From the NCBI GenBank assembly GCA_030065935.1, contig JASJCP010000007.1, positions 38,538 through 102,537 on the forward strand: DNA of 64,000 bases, written 5' to 3'. This stretch comes from Xenococcaceae cyanobacterium MO_167.B27. Its GTDB lineage: Bacteria > Cyanobacteriota > Cyanobacteriia > Cyanobacteriales > Xenococcaceae. Numbering within the stretch: the stretch's first letter is position 1; every line of letters starts with the position of its first letter. Below, piece after piece: positions 50,840 through 60,877 of this stretch. Made by a program: the position numbers and the translations under genes. The notes under the pieces were generated by a model. The model was not told where the DNA came from, did not search any database, and was given only the letters and a program-made list of their open reading frames with translations.

Positions 50840-52042
50840 TCATTTATTAGCAAAATTAGCAGGGTCTTGATCGCGTCTGTGTTGAAATGGAATAGGTGTA
50901 CCTTGCTTATCTCCTACTAAAGCAGCCGTATCTTCTAAAGATTGTCTCAATCGCTTGGCTGCATAAATAGACATATCCCGAGGCACATTAATTCTATCTC
51001 GTAAATAGCGCAGTGCAACATCTGAACCCGCAGGAGGTTTACACATTTCTCCTGTCATCATATTGGTCAAAGCACAACGCAGAGCCTCATCGAATAATTT
51101 ATCATCAGCAGGATTAACTTTAATAATATTAGCGCGATGCTTAATGACCCTCTGGAGAGCTTCAGCGCGAGAAGTTTCAGGCTCAGTATAAGTGACATCT
51201 GGGAGTCCTAACCAGGGACCATTGTCTATTCTTGCTTTATTAATTTTCATTTGTGGTGTGCCATTTTCCCAACAGCCTCCCATTTGTGGGGGTAAATCGT
51301 GGGAGTGGGTGTGAAAGTCACTTTGAGTACCTCGGTAGGTGCTTCGGCTTTCCATAGCGTCAAACCAGTCGGACAAGCGGGGGTTTTCTTCTCTGAGAGA
51401 ATAACCTTTGTAATAGTAAAGGCTGGCATTCATCCTTTCTACATAGGGTGTAAAGATTACATCAGCCGTACTAAAATCATCGAGAAAATAAGGGGATGGA
51501 GTTTTTGCTAGAGCTTCTTCTACCATAGCTACTACTTCTGTAAATTGTTCGCGATTGCGTTTTTCTGCACCAGGTAGTCTTGCCGGATAGCATAGCCAAG
51601 TACACCAGGCTCTAAATAATAGTCTTTCTAGTTGACGCAAAGGAATAACTCTTGGGTCGCTCATGCCATAATTTAATGTGCCATAAACTTGCTCTAAGGC
51701 AATTAAGATGTCATCACTTTCTGTAATAATGCGCCCGTCTAACTCAATGGCTGGTAACATACCTGATGGCACTATTTGTTTATACCATCTTTCTTTTGTC
51801 CCATAACAAAACATGGTGACTTTCTCAATGCGATAGGGGATTTGTTTTTCTTCTAGCCATAGCCAAACTTTTTGACAGTAAGGACACCAAGCATGATTAT
51901 CCCGATATAGGGTGACTCGTATATCTGATTCGTTATGACCAAATAAACGCAATCTGGCTTGAGAGTTGGTAACTCCGTTAATTCTGTCTATTTGCCAGTC
52001 TGTTAATTTTTCTAGTTCTTGCCAGCTTAAAGCTTTAGTCAT
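50840..52042 (-). CDS. Glutathione S-transferase family protein
   Basis: 400 aa. The N-terminal thioredoxin-like domain has the redox motif [21 protein letters not shown] (near 50-70) and [21 protein letters not shown], typical of the glutathione-binding fold. The C-terminal helical domain contains [17 protein letters not shown] further about 130-residue C-terminal extension ([20 protein letters not shown]) is specific to a cyanobacterial/plant subgroup. A glutathione-dependent reductase or transferase role is likely; the substrate is unknown. Confidence 0.8.
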   Translation of the reverse strand: MTKALSWQELEKLTDWQIDRINGVTNSQARLRLFGHNESDIRVTLYRDNHAWCPYCQKVWLWLEEKQIPYRIEKVTMFCYGTKERWYKQIVPSGMLPAIELDGRIITESDDILIALEQVYGTLNYGMSDPRVIPLRQLERLLFRAWCTWLCYPARLPGAEKRNREQFTEVVAMVEEALAKTPSPYFLDDFSTADVIFTPYVERMNASLYYYKGYSLREENPRLSDWFDAMESRSTYRGTQSDFHTHSHDLPPQMGGCWENGTPQMKINKARIDNGPWLGLPDVTYTEPETSRAEALQRVIKHRANIIKVNPADDKLFDEALRCALTNMMTGEMCKPPAGSDVALRYLRDRINVPRDMSIYAAKRLRQSLEDTAALVGDKQGTPIPFQHRRDQDPANFANK

Positions 52043-52369
52043 TTTAAATTATTATTTAATAATTAATACTAAGTGATGTATATTATACATTTTTATGAAA
52101 AATTAATGAATTTTATGTTGTAATCTATCTGGTTCTTAGATATATTTGTTATTTGGTATAATGACAGTTTATGAATTAATACTACCCATCAAATTTTACT
52201 ACCCAGATATTGCTTTTATTGTCCGACAAAATAAGCGATCGCCTATTGTCATGGTTCAGCAGATTGCAACATACAAAAAAATCAATAGTAACAATTTGTA
52301 ACTAAGTATCTTACTTTTAGAGTAAAATACTTTACCCTCAAAGTCAAAATTAGATAACGAGTAGTAGGA
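52043..52369. other. Intergenic region between divergent genes
   Basis: 327 AT-rich bases between the GST gene (minus) and a secreted-protein gene (plus). Promoters for both are expected. One HIP1-like GCGATCGC at about 52234. Nothing else seen. Confidence 0.5.
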
Positions 52370-53005
52370 ATGAGGTTTTTAAAGACGAGTATTATAGTTT
52401 GCCTATTGATTATCATAGGCACAGCCATTAAAGTAGTAGCTTATGATGATGTGGGAATTCATGTTGAATTTAGCGAAATTAAAGATACATTTCATCGTCA
52501 TTTAGTTAAGTATGTTGGTGATTGTCCAGGGGAAACATGGTCGGGGTTGGCTGCTGATGGTGATTTACGGTTTATTTCTTATAACACTGAGCCTAATAAA
52601 AGATTGGAAGTTAATTTAATTAATCTTAGAACAGGAAAGAAAATTACTAGAGATTATAAAAAAGTTCAACTAGGATCGAATGATTTTAATTTACGTCAAT
52701 TGGGCAATGAAGATGGAGAGCATAATGTAGAATATCAGATTTATAATAAAGATACGAAACAAACTATAGAGTCAGGAAATTTTACTTACACTATTACTAC
52801 TTCTGAAGAAATTAAACAGCGTAATGCCAACTGGAAACTAGAATTATTTTGCGCTCAAGATGGTAATAGAAAAATTAGATACTGTGATACTGTAGGTAAA
52901 CGGGAAATAAAATATTGCCAAGGAAGAAAAACAGGAGAAACTCGTAATCAAGGAATCATTAATCTCGATCAAAATTTAGTACGAATCGATCTTTACTCAA
53001 ATTGA
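52370..53005 (+). CDS. Secreted hypothetical protein
   Basis: 211 aa, not recognised. A signal peptide is clear: MRFLKTSIIVCLLIIIGTAI followed by KVVAYDD with a plausible cleavage after VVA. The mature part is polar and strand-rich (EYQIYNKDTKQTIESGNFTY). Four Cys cluster at the C-terminus (FCAQDGNRKIRYCDTVGKRE, KYCQGRK), perhaps two disulfides. It ends 32 nt before a GNAT gene. Confidence 0.6.
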   Translation: MRFLKTSIIVCLLIIIGTAIKVVAYDDVGIHVEFSEIKDTFHRHLVKYVGDCPGETWSGLAADGDLRFISYNTEPNKRLEVNLINLRTGKKITRDYKKVQLGSNDFNLRQLGNEDGEHNVEYQIYNKDTKQTIESGNFTYTITTSEEIKQRNANWKLELFCAQDGNRKIRYCDTVGKREIKYCQGRKTGETRNQGIINLDQNLVRIDLYSN

Positions 53006-53037
53006 TACCTGAATATACAAAATAGACTTTAAATATA

Positions 53038-53526
53038 ATGAATAATTTTAAGATTCGCGGTGCTGTTCCTGCTGATGTTCAAGCTATTTTTAGGCTCATA
53101 AAAGCTCTAGCAGAATACGAAAAACTATCTCACTTAGTTACAGGAAATATTCAAGATTTAGAAAACCATTTATTTGGAGAGCAACCTTATATAGAAGCAA
53201 TAGTAGCTGAAGTAGAAGCTAAAGTTGTTGGCTTTGGTTTATTCTTTTATAACTATTCAACCTTTCTTACTAAACCAGGAATTTATTTAGAAGACATATT
53301 TGTTTTACCTGAGTATCGCCGTCAGGGTATTGGTAAAGCCATATTAAGTTATTTAGCAGATTTAGCTGTGGCTAGAGATGCAGGGCGTTTAGAATGGAGT
53401 GTTTTAGATTGGAATGAAAGTGCTATTTCTTTTTATCAACAAATGGGTGCTACTGTTTTACCAGACTGGCGTATTTGTCGGGTAACAGGAAAATCTTTGA
53501 TTCTCATGGCGCAAAGTCTTCATTAG
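53038..53526 (+). CDS. GNAT family N-acetyltransferase
   Basis: 162 aa. The GNAT fold is visible: FKIRGAVPADVQAIFRLIKA at the start, YLEDIFVLPEYRRQGIGKAI with the acetyl-CoA-binding R/QxxGxG/A loop (YRRQGIGKA), and LDWNESAISFYQQMGA. The pattern LEDIFV...WNE..I.FY is that of the spermidine/diamine acetyltransferase-like subgroup. The substrate is not determined. Confidence 0.85.
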   Translation: MNNFKIRGAVPADVQAIFRLIKALAEYEKLSHLVTGNIQDLENHLFGEQPYIEAIVAEVEAKVVGFGLFFYNYSTFLTKPGIYLEDIFVLPEYRRQGIGKAILSYLADLAVARDAGRLEWSVLDWNESAISFYQQMGATVLPDWRICRVTGKSLILMAQSLH

Positions 53527-53956
53527 ATAAGTAATAGGGAATTGGGGATTGGGGCACCGAAGGAGACTTCATTACAAAACCGATCTATTTTGGGTTCAAT
53601 ACCTAGATCTATTAAGTCTCCTCCCGGGGGGATTGGGGATTGGGAATTGGGGATTGGGGGAATGGGGGAGTGAGAGAGAGAAATACTGGTAGATGATAAC
53701 TGATGACTGATAACTGATAACTGATAACTGATAACTGATAACTGATAACTGATTCATCCTTTATCCTTCATCCTTCATCCTTGGGAATTAAAACCACAGC
53801 ACAACATACAAATCCTCCTTCACGGATTATTGTTTCTATCCTTAATCTTTAAATGCGATCGCTGTTAGAACTTATGTACTTAGCGATCGCCATTAGCTGG
53901 AATTATACCAATTCCCTACTTCCTCACTTCCCCAGTCTCCTGACTCAGTAGAGAGA
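53527..53956. other. Repeat-filled intergenic region
   Basis: Holds the dispersed repeat at 53554-53632, flanking GGGGATTGG tracts, a tandem array of CTGATAA units (about 53700-53750), and HIP1 sites around 53856-53890. No gene seen. Confidence 0.6.
53554..53632 (+). repeat. Dispersed MITE-like repeat, intact copy A
   Basis: 79 bp from GCACCGAAGGAGACTT to AAGTCTCCTCCCGGGG. AGGAGACTT and AAGTCTCCT are terminal inverted repeats. Second intact copy at 56195-56272 (about 85% identical by eye) and an interrupted inverted copy at 7512-7650. Confidence 0.75.
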
Positions 53957-55972
53957 TTAACCCTGACGCAACTTATCTAATACGCTCAAGTCTTCCATAG
54001 TGGAGATATCCCCTACTAGTTCTTCTCCTGCTGCTAAATTTCGCAAGAAACGGCGGATAATCTTACCAGAACGGGTTTTAGGTAAGGCATCAGTAAAGCG
54101 GATTTCCCCTGGACGAGCGATCGCCCCAATCTCTTTAACTACGTGCTGTTTGAGTTCTGCTTTCAGTTCATCACTGGGAGTATGAGTACCTTCTAGGGTA
54201 ACGAAAGCATAGACATCTTCTCCTTTTACCTCATCTGGGCGAGATACTACTGCTGCTTCTGCTACTGCTGGATGAGATACTAAAGCTGATTCTACTTCCA
54301 TTGTGCCTAAACGGTGTCCTGAGATGTTCATCACATCATCAACTCGACCCATTACCCAAAAATAACCGTCTTTGTCTTTTCTCGCTCCATCTCCAGCAAA
54401 ATAAAGGTATTTACCGTCTTTGGGTGGTATATGCTCCCAATAGGTACGGCGGAAACGTTCTTCATTTTTATAAACAGTCCGCATCATACTGGGCCAAGGA
54501 TGCTTAATTACTAAGTAACCACCTTCATTTTCTCCGACGGGATTACCATCTAAATCTACCACATCGGCTAAAATGCCAGGGAAAGGAAAAGTTGCTGAAC
54601 CTGGTTTGGTAGAAGTTGCACCAGGTAAGGGAGTGATCATAAATCCCCCTGTTTCAGTTTGCCACCAAGTATCTACAATGGGGCATTTTTCATTACCAAT
54701 TACTTTGTGATACCACATCCAAGCTTCGGGGTTGATGGGTTCACCTACAGTGCCTAAAATGCGGAGAGAAGAAAGATCGCGGGCGTTGGGGTGTTCGTCT
54801 CCCATCTTGATAAAAGCTCGAATTGCAGTGGGTGCAGTATAGAAGATAGTTACGCCATATTTTTCTACTACATCCCAAAAACAACCAGGGTTAGAAGCTC
54901 TCGGCGCACCTTCATACATTAAGCTAGTTGCACCATTGGAAAGAGGACCATAAACAATATAACTGTGTCCTGTAATCCAACCTACATCAGCAGTACACCA
55001 ATATACATCCGTATCTTTGAGGTCAAATGTCCATTTAGTAGTTACATGAGTATAGAGATTGTAACCCCCTGTGGTGTGAACAACTCCTTTGGGCTTTCCT
55101 GTTGTACCGCTTGTGTAGAGAATAAACAGCATATCTTCACTGTCCATTGGTTCAGCAGCACAATCTGCTGATGCTGTGGGTTGTAGTTCGTGCCACCAAA
55201 CATCGCGCCCTGATACCATATCAATATCTTGTTTGGTACGCTGCACTACTAAGACTTTTTCTACAGTGGGAACAGCATTATCTTTGAGTGCTTCATCTAC
55301 TGCTGCTTTTAAATGCACTATTTTATCTTTGCGGAAACCACCATCAGCAGTGATTACTACTTTGGCTTCTGCATCTTGTAATCTAGTTTTTAAGGCTTCG
55401 GAACTAAATCCCCCAAATACTACACTGTGGGGCGCGCCAATTCTGGCACAGGCTAGCATGGCGATCGCAGCCTCAGGAATCATGGGCATATAGATCCCTA
55501 CGCGATCGCCTTTTTTGACTCCTAAATCTTTTAAGACATTTGCCATCTTACAAACTTCCCGATGCAGTTGGGCATAGGTTAAAGTACGAGAGTCTCCTGG
55601 TTCACCTTCCCAAATTAGGGCTGCTTTGTTTTTGCGCCAAGTAGTAAGATGTCGGTCTAAACAGTTGTAGGAAATATTAATTTTGCCATTGACAAACCAT
55701 TTTGCAAAAGGAGGTTGCCAATCTAAGACTTGATCCCACTTCTCAAACCAATGTAATTCTGATTCTGCTAATTCTGCCCAAAATGTCTCAGGATTATCTT
55801 TAGCTTTGTCATACAGAGTTTGATACTGGCTTAGACTTGTAATATGCGCCTGTAGTGAAAATTCTCCTGATGGAGGGAATAGACGTTCTTCATGAAGGAT
55901 TGATTCTATGGTTACTTCTGACATAACTGGGTTTAGGTTAAAGGTGTAATCATCATCATTCAGCAACGCCAA
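53957..55972 (-). CDS. acs: Acetyl-CoA synthetase
   Basis: 671 aa, the usual length. The AMP-binding loop [20 protein letters not shown], the segment [19 protein letters not shown], and [16 protein letters not shown] followed by the C-terminal [14 protein letters not shown] with the acetylatable Lys, all mark an acetate-CoA ligase. It converts acetate, ATP and CoA into acetyl-CoA and AMP. No neighbour of the same pathway is seen. Confidence 0.95.
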   Translation of the reverse strand: MALLNDDDYTFNLNPVMSEVTIESILHEERLFPPSGEFSLQAHITSLSQYQTLYDKAKDNPETFWAELAESELHWFEKWDQVLDWQPPFAKWFVNGKINISYNCLDRHLTTWRKNKAALIWEGEPGDSRTLTYAQLHREVCKMANVLKDLGVKKGDRVGIYMPMIPEAAIAMLACARIGAPHSVVFGGFSSEALKTRLQDAEAKVVITADGGFRKDKIVHLKAAVDEALKDNAVPTVEKVLVVQRTKQDIDMVSGRDVWWHELQPTASADCAAEPMDSEDMLFILYTSGTTGKPKGVVHTTGGYNLYTHVTTKWTFDLKDTDVYWCTADVGWITGHSYIVYGPLSNGATSLMYEGAPRASNPGCFWDVVEKYGVTIFYTAPTAIRAFIKMGDEHPNARDLSSLRILGTVGEPINPEAWMWYHKVIGNEKCPIVDTWWQTETGGFMITPLPGATSTKPGSATFPFPGILADVVDLDGNPVGENEGGYLVIKHPWPSMMRTVYKNEERFRRTYWEHIPPKDGKYLYFAGDGARKDKDGYFWVMGRVDDVMNISGHRLGTMEVESALVSHPAVAEAAVVSRPDEVKGEDVYAFVTLEGTHTPSDELKAELKQHVVKEIGAIARPGEIRFTDALPKTRSGKIIRRFLRNLAAGEELVGDISTMEDLSVLDKLRQG

Positions 55973-56446
55973 TCTTGCCAGAGAATCTTTAATTTATTTA
56001 AGTTAGCAATAATTATTTAATTTTTGTCTTGACTAAAGTTTATCTAAGGGAGTAGGGAGTAAGGAATGGGGATTGGGTATTGGGGAGACCTCCGGTAGTC
56101 GCTTCGCGATTGGGGTGTGGGGAGACTAGGGAATTGGGGAATTAGGGAATTGGGGAATTAGGGAATTGGGGAATTAGGGAATTGGGGAATTAGGGCACCG
56201 AAGGAGACTTTACAACAAAATCGATCTGTTTTGGCTTCAATACCTAGATATATTAAGTCTCCTCCCGGGGGGAATTAGGGAATTAGGGAACTAGGGAATT
56301 GGGGAATTGGGGAAATAAGGCTGATTATTTATTCATCCGCAAATCTTTCATACCTCACTGCTAACTGTTCACTAATAACTGTTCACTGATAACTGATAAC
56401 TGATTACTGATTACTTCCTCATCCTTCATCCCTTATCTTTCATCCT
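55973..56446. other. Repeat-filled intergenic region
   Basis: Upstream of acs. Contains tandem GGGGAATTAGGGAATT units (about 56115-56190), the dispersed repeat at 56195-56272, and CTGATAACTG tracts (about 56370-56410). No gene seen. Confidence 0.6.
56195..56272 (+). repeat. Dispersed MITE-like repeat, intact copy B
   Basis: Same structure as 53554-53632: AAGGAGACTT at the left, AAGTCTCCTCCCGGGG at the right, with TCAATACCTAGAT in the middle. It is embedded in a GGGGAATTA tandem tract. Confidence 0.75.
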
Positions 56447-57787
56447 TTAACGACTAACTACTACAGGAGTAGAATTGTGCATGGGGTTGAGAACCTGACT
56501 ATATTTTTTGGCGATAATTTTGGGAGTAAAGTTAGCTTCTAAATATTTACGCCCTGCTTTACCCATCGCCACGGCTCGACTAGGGTTGGAAGCCAAACTC
56601 AGAATAAAGTTGGCTAAACCTTGGCTATCGTTGTTATCGAAACAAGCACCGCATTGAGCTTTAGCTAGTAATTGTCGTAGATAAGAATGAGGTTCACAAA
56701 TAGCTGCGATCGCTCTTCCTGCTGCCATTACGCCATAAAGTTTACTAGGAACTACAACTCCTTCCATTTTTGGTGCAATGCTTACTAAAGCCAAGTCACA
56801 GGCGGTAAGAGAATAAGGAAGATTCCTTCTATCTTGATAGGGCAAAAATTGACAATTATTTAAACCTAATTCTTTAGCTTTTTGTTGACACAATTTGTGC
56901 TTTGCTCCTGCACCGATAAAGACAAATTTTATTGGTTCTTCTTTTAATATTTCTATTGCTCCTAGCATAGTTTCTAAGTCGTGACAACGACCAAGATTTC
57001 CTGAGTAAAGAACTGTAAATTTGCGGTCAATACCATGTTGGCGAGCAAACCAATTTTGCTTTTTAGTAATAGGTTTAATCCAGTCAGCATTTGCCCAGTT
57101 ATGAATTACTGATATCTTGAAACTGACTTGAGAGTGTCTAGCTACAATACGGTCTTTCATAGTCTTGCTTAAAACAATAATGCTTTTAGCTCTAGACCAA
57201 ACTCGTAAATTAATCCAGTTCCACAATTTAGTAATAGGATGTTGTGGCGAAATAAGACCAAACTCTGTGGCGACATCAGGATAAAGATCGTAAATCAAAC
57301 AGACATAGGGAATGCCAAAAAAGAAATTAGCTATATACCCTATGATGCAGAGAAATGGTGGAGCAGTTGTTAAGAGTAGTACGTCATTTTTATTTCTACG
57401 ACTCAAGATATGTAATCCAGCCCTTAAACTAAACAAAACACCATTAAGTGTTTTACCTAATATGCGTTTAGAAAATAACTGTGAAGTACGAGATCGTCTG
57501 ACTTTTACCCCATTAACTCGTTCAACTTTTGGGGCTTTCTTTTGCTTAAAAGCATATCCTGGTTGTCCTGTAAATATATTTACTTTAATATCATCTTGTC
57601 TAAGTTGGGTTGCTAGTTCTTGAATTAATTGACCTGTAGCAGCATAGTCTGGAGGGTAGAATTGCGTAATTATGGAAACACTGAATTTTTGTGGTGTTGA
57701 GTTTTCAGTGATTGGAGCATAGCCATATTTTTTCCAAAAATATGGCTTAATTACACTGTCTTCACTCATTGAATTTTTAACCATCAC
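56447..57787 (-). CDS. Glycosyltransferase family 4 (WcaI-like)
   Basis: 446 aa. The N-terminal domain begins SVSIITQFYPPDYAATGQLI, the family opening of WcaI-type enzymes; the C-terminal GT-B domain has TVLYSGNLGRCHDLETML and the nucleotide-sugar site GVVVPSKLYGVMAAGRAIAA. Likely transfers a sugar in exopolysaccharide or capsule assembly at the cytoplasmic membrane. The initial about 30 residues are probably an extension; a start at Met 2 or 5 is equally possible. No other polysaccharide gene is adjacent. Confidence 0.82.
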   Translation of the reverse strand: MMVKNSMSEDSVIKPYFWKKYGYAPITENSTPQKFSVSIITQFYPPDYAATGQLIQELATQLRQDDIKVNIFTGQPGYAFKQKKAPKVERVNGVKVRRSRTSQLFSKRILGKTLNGVLFSLRAGLHILSRRNKNDVLLLTTAPPFLCIIGYIANFFFGIPYVCLIYDLYPDVATEFGLISPQHPITKLWNWINLRVWSRAKSIIVLSKTMKDRIVARHSQVSFKISVIHNWANADWIKPITKKQNWFARQHGIDRKFTVLYSGNLGRCHDLETMLGAIEILKEEPIKFVFIGAGAKHKLCQQKAKELGLNNCQFLPYQDRRNLPYSLTACDLALVSIAPKMEGVVVPSKLYGVMAAGRAIAAICEPHSYLRQLLAKAQCGACFDNNDSQGLANFILSLASNPSRAVAMGKAGRKYLEANFTPKIIAKKYSQVLNPMHNSTPVVVSR

Positions 57788-58173
57788 TTACTTACCTAAT
57801 CAAGATTAAAGTTTTTTTGGTTGATCTCTGTATATAGTTCCCAAAGTTTCGATATTTCTCTCAAGTTATAAGTTTTTTTGTTTAAGTATGTTTCAGGATT
57901 AGGATTAGATAACTAGATAGTTATTACTAGGTTTATTTAAGGATTTTTATCTAGTAAATCTTACTGATTTAATATTTTATTGGCGAATTTACAGTTATTT
58001 AATAAAGACCGTTAGAATTATTTATTTAATGTGAAGCTTGATACTTAATTGCTTTACAATTTTACTTTTATTGTGAAGATACAGTGTTTTTTTGGTCAGT
58101 AATTACTCTTAAGTCAAAATACGTAATAGAATATTTGTTAGATAAACACGATTAAGATATTTCTTAATATTCA
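57788..58173. other. AT-rich intergenic region between divergent genes
   Basis: 386 bases with promoters expected for the glycosyltransferase gene (minus) and the secreted-protein gene (plus). No repeat or gene recognised. Confidence 0.5.
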
Positions 58174-59031
58174 ATGAAATTAATAAAAGATTTAGTGGGT
58201 GCAATCACAATAGTTACAACAACTCTTGTACCTCTAAAAGTTCATTCTGTAACTGTTGATACAAATCAAGGTTCTAGTCAATACGAATGCACTCAAATAT
58301 TAGAAGACAAAGCTAGTAAAAAAGTATTAAATTACACCAATTTTCCTTTTAACAAAAGTGTATTTTTTAACATCCAAAAATCAGGAATTATTGCTACTTT
58401 TGCGCCCAAAAATCATAGAGGAGAAAAAATAGATTTAGAGCAACTAGCATCAGCTTTGGGTTATGAACGTTTTGCTTGGGTTAATTATGTAGAACAAGAT
58501 CCTCATGGGATACGCGATCGCAATGGTAAAATCGTACAAACTCCTTATAATGACCCCCCTGCTGGTGGTTATCAATATGACGCAGCAGACAACCATCCTT
58601 TTTATTGGGATATTGAAAGGTGTGATAATTGCTACTCCAGACATCATTACCAACATCCTAAGATTAAAAGCAAATATCAATTAGTTTTTGAAGACCATCC
58701 TTCTGATCCTAGGCTTCAATCTGGAGAATCAGTTAATTTTGTGACCCACCTAGTAGGAGTTAAAAGCAACTCTGTAGAAAGTAATCAAGCAGACTGGGAA
58801 ATCTTGACCACTTTTAGCTGGAAACTTACTAGTCCCAACATAAAAAAAGGTCGAGTGTCTTTAGTAGCAAACAACATCGACCCATTACAGTTATCACCAG
58901 CTTTACTAGCTCAAATTGAAGCTGATGGAGGTAGTATCACTAATTATCAAATTGCTGGTAAATACAGCCTTGATAACCACCAATGCCTACAACAAAATCA
59001 TCAAAGTCAGCATCTTGACGGTCTGGATTGA
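58174..59031 (+). CDS. Secreted hypothetical protein
   Basis: 285 aa, not recognised. Signal-peptide-like start (MKLIKDLVGAITIVTTTLVP followed by LKVHS). The mature chain has few Cys and a motif FYWDIERCDNCYSRHHYQHP with two close Cys. FEDHPSDPRLQSGESVNFVT and WEILTTFSWKL suggest a beta-rich exported protein. Its last 92 nt overlap the end of a convergent gene (58940-59671), an unusually long overlap, so the two transcripts are antisense at their 3' ends. Confidence 0.6.
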   Translation: MKLIKDLVGAITIVTTTLVPLKVHSVTVDTNQGSSQYECTQILEDKASKKVLNYTNFPFNKSVFFNIQKSGIIATFAPKNHRGEKIDLEQLASALGYERFAWVNYVEQDPHGIRDRNGKIVQTPYNDPPAGGYQYDAADNHPFYWDIERCDNCYSRHHYQHPKIKSKYQLVFEDHPSDPRLQSGESVNFVTHLVGVKSNSVESNQADWEILTTFSWKLTSPNIKKGRVSLVANNIDPLQLSPALLAQIEADGGSITNYQIAGKYSLDNHQCLQQNHQSQHLDGLD

Positions 59032-59671
59032 CTAATTTAGAACCAGTATCATCAAAACGAAGCAATATGCCACCATTAACTAACGCTTCAAATTGATTAG
59101 TATCAGTAGTTGTGGTATTTCTGCGAGACGCTAACTGACTAGTGGGGGCTTCTTCGTTGAAGAAAGCCTGTCTATTACCTTGAGGATTGATCAAATCCGT
59201 AGAATAGACGATATCAAACTCATCGCCATACTGGGACTCTAAATAAAAAGCATATTTTCTTCCTGCCCTAAAAGTAAATTCTACTAAAGGTTCGGGAACT
59301 GCATCCCCAGGAGTACCCAGAAAATCTGACATATCAAGGTCATTAAAGTCGTCTTTGTAGGTAGAGCGACGAAATACAGTTTCATTGTTGTCAGAAGGCT
59401 TGACTTCACGAATCAGGGGAGTCTTTCTACAAGAATCAAAGATAATTGCTCTATCTGGGGTAGTTTCACAAGAATCTAAATCAATAACCCCAAAAGTCGA
59501 TTGATATGCTCCATGAGAGACAATAAACTCAAACTCAATGGTGGTATCCTGCTCAAACTGAATACCTTGATTTCCAATATAATCTGCTGCGGTTGCTGCT
59601 GGAGCGAAAATATTGAGTAATCCTATAGTGCCTAGGGAAGCCCCTAAACTAGCAATATTAAATAGCTTCAT
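58940..59671 (-). CDS. Secreted DUF4114-like protein
   Basis: 243 aa. Signal peptide (MKLFNIASLGASLGTIGLLN, then IFAPAATAADY). The C-terminal part GGILLRFDDTGS...DADFDDFVVGIGG is a DUF4114-type motif with Asp-rich, probably calcium-binding loops, found in exported cyanobacterial and PEP-CTERM-linked proteins. No PEP-CTERM tail is present here. The 3' end overlaps the convergent gene 58174-59031 by 92 nt. Four Cys in the N-terminal half may form disulfides. Confidence 0.65.
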   Translation of the reverse strand: MKLFNIASLGASLGTIGLLNIFAPAATAADYIGNQGIQFEQDTTIEFEFIVSHGAYQSTFGVIDLDSCETTPDRAIIFDSCRKTPLIREVKPSDNNETVFRRSTYKDDFNDLDMSDFLGTPGDAVPEPLVEFTFRAGRKYAFYLESQYGDEFDIVYSTDLINPQGNRQAFFNEEAPTSQLASRRNTTTTDTNQFEALVNGGILLRFDDTGSKLVNPDRQDADFDDFVVGIGGYQGCIYQQFDN

Positions 59672-60119
59672 TTTTTTCGGTTCCTAATCCAAAATTGTTT
59701 CTGTATTGAAGGTAATTGGGGAGAAGGGGACTCTTTACTGGTGAGAGATGGGGAGAAGGAGAGGGAAAGATTTATAGCAATTGATTGTGGAATTGCTACA
59801 AGTACCAAGGGAAAAATTATTTGTACATTCCCTATTCTCTATTGCAAGAGTGCCTATCTCAACTATTGTTCTTAATGAACCCATAACTACTTAACTCATA
59901 TCAAGTACTAGCGCGATACATCACCAAGAAATAAATTTCTTGGCTGATATTATTAAGTCCTCTCAAAGATGACTAAAACCTAGGTTTCATAAAATTTGTA
60001 GTCTATTAAAATAGACTCACTGTTTTAGATAAAAACTTGAGTTTGGTGGCGGTATGGCTTCTTTGTACAAGATAGGAGGAAACCTAAAACCTAACACCTA
60101 AAACAAGAATTGGTATCAG
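59672..60119. other. Intergenic region with a multi-hairpin repeat
   Basis: 448 bases. A G-rich segment at about 59715-59770, then the repeat at 59912-60017. No gene seen. Confidence 0.55.
59912..60017. repeat. Multi-hairpin dispersed repeat, copy 2
   Basis: Same order as 50676-50780: CACCAAGAAATAAATTTCTTGGC, AAGTCCTCTCAAAGATGACT (hairpin degraded here), AGTCTATTAAAATAGACT. In the third hairpin the loop bases differ while the stem is kept. Confidence 0.68.
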
Positions 60120-60848
60120 TTACCAGATACTATTGTCTGGCTTCAATTTTTCCATTTGTTCCACAAAATCTCTATACTGCTCTAGCTTGGTTGTAACTTC
60201 CCGACGAGCTTCGACAGCAGGACTAATACAATTATTGGAGCTTCGTCTGACAATTCTTCTGGGTTGATTGGCTACTACTTGCTCTAATGATTCTGCTGCT
60301 GCTAAATCATTTAAAGACCGACTAAGGTCCTCTTCAATTAACTTTGCCAAATCATTGAGAGTGATTGCTTTCCCGCCATCTTCACTGGGCAGACATGGAG
60401 CTGATGCACAGATAACAATTTCGCTGGAGTTTACCTCATTTAAAACTCCATCTTGTCCTGTGGTAGAGTTATCATTTGTGCCTACTCCTGTGGTAGAGTT
60501 ATCGATTGTTCCTAATGCTCCACTACTCCCATCACCACTAGTGGTATTATTGTTGCCAAAACTGTCATTTAAACTGACATTGGGAATTAAGTTAACTACT
60601 TCTGGTGAAATACCAAAGTCTCCAGTAGCTCCAGTAGCACTATTAAAATCAAAGCTTTCTGTACTCGAATCAAAACTTCCTGTAAAGTCGCCCCCTGTGA
60701 AAGTACTGTTAATTATCGAAGAATTGGTGGCTGAGTTATCACCAGTAATATCTGATAGATTAGCTTGAGCCTTAGCAGATTGTGCCAAAGTTAGTTGACC
60801 CAATGCCAGAATACTGAGACTAATCAGTAGGGGAGTTGGTTGTTTCAT
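60120..60848 (-). CDS. Secreted hypothetical protein, Ser/Thr/Gly-rich
   Basis: 242 aa, not recognised. Signal peptide MKQPTPLLISLSILALGQLT with cleavage likely after AKAQ. Residues 30-140 are low complexity with repeats (TGGDFTGSF, GTIDNSTTGVGTNDNSTTG). The C-terminal 100 residues are helical and charged with RRIVRRSSNNC. It starts 29 nt after a beta-barrel-like gene, so the two form an operon. Confidence 0.55.
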   Translation of the reverse strand: MKQPTPLLISLSILALGQLTLAQSAKAQANLSDITGDNSATNSSIINSTFTGGDFTGSFDSSTESFDFNSATGATGDFGISPEVVNLIPNVSLNDSFGNNNTTSGDGSSGALGTIDNSTTGVGTNDNSTTGQDGVLNEVNSSEIVICASAPCLPSEDGGKAITLNDLAKLIEEDLSRSLNDLAAAESLEQVVANQPRRIVRRSSNNCISPAVEARREVTTKLEQYRDFVEQMEKLKPDNSIW

Positions 60849-60877
60849 AATCTGTATTTCTTGAGTTGATTTATCCT

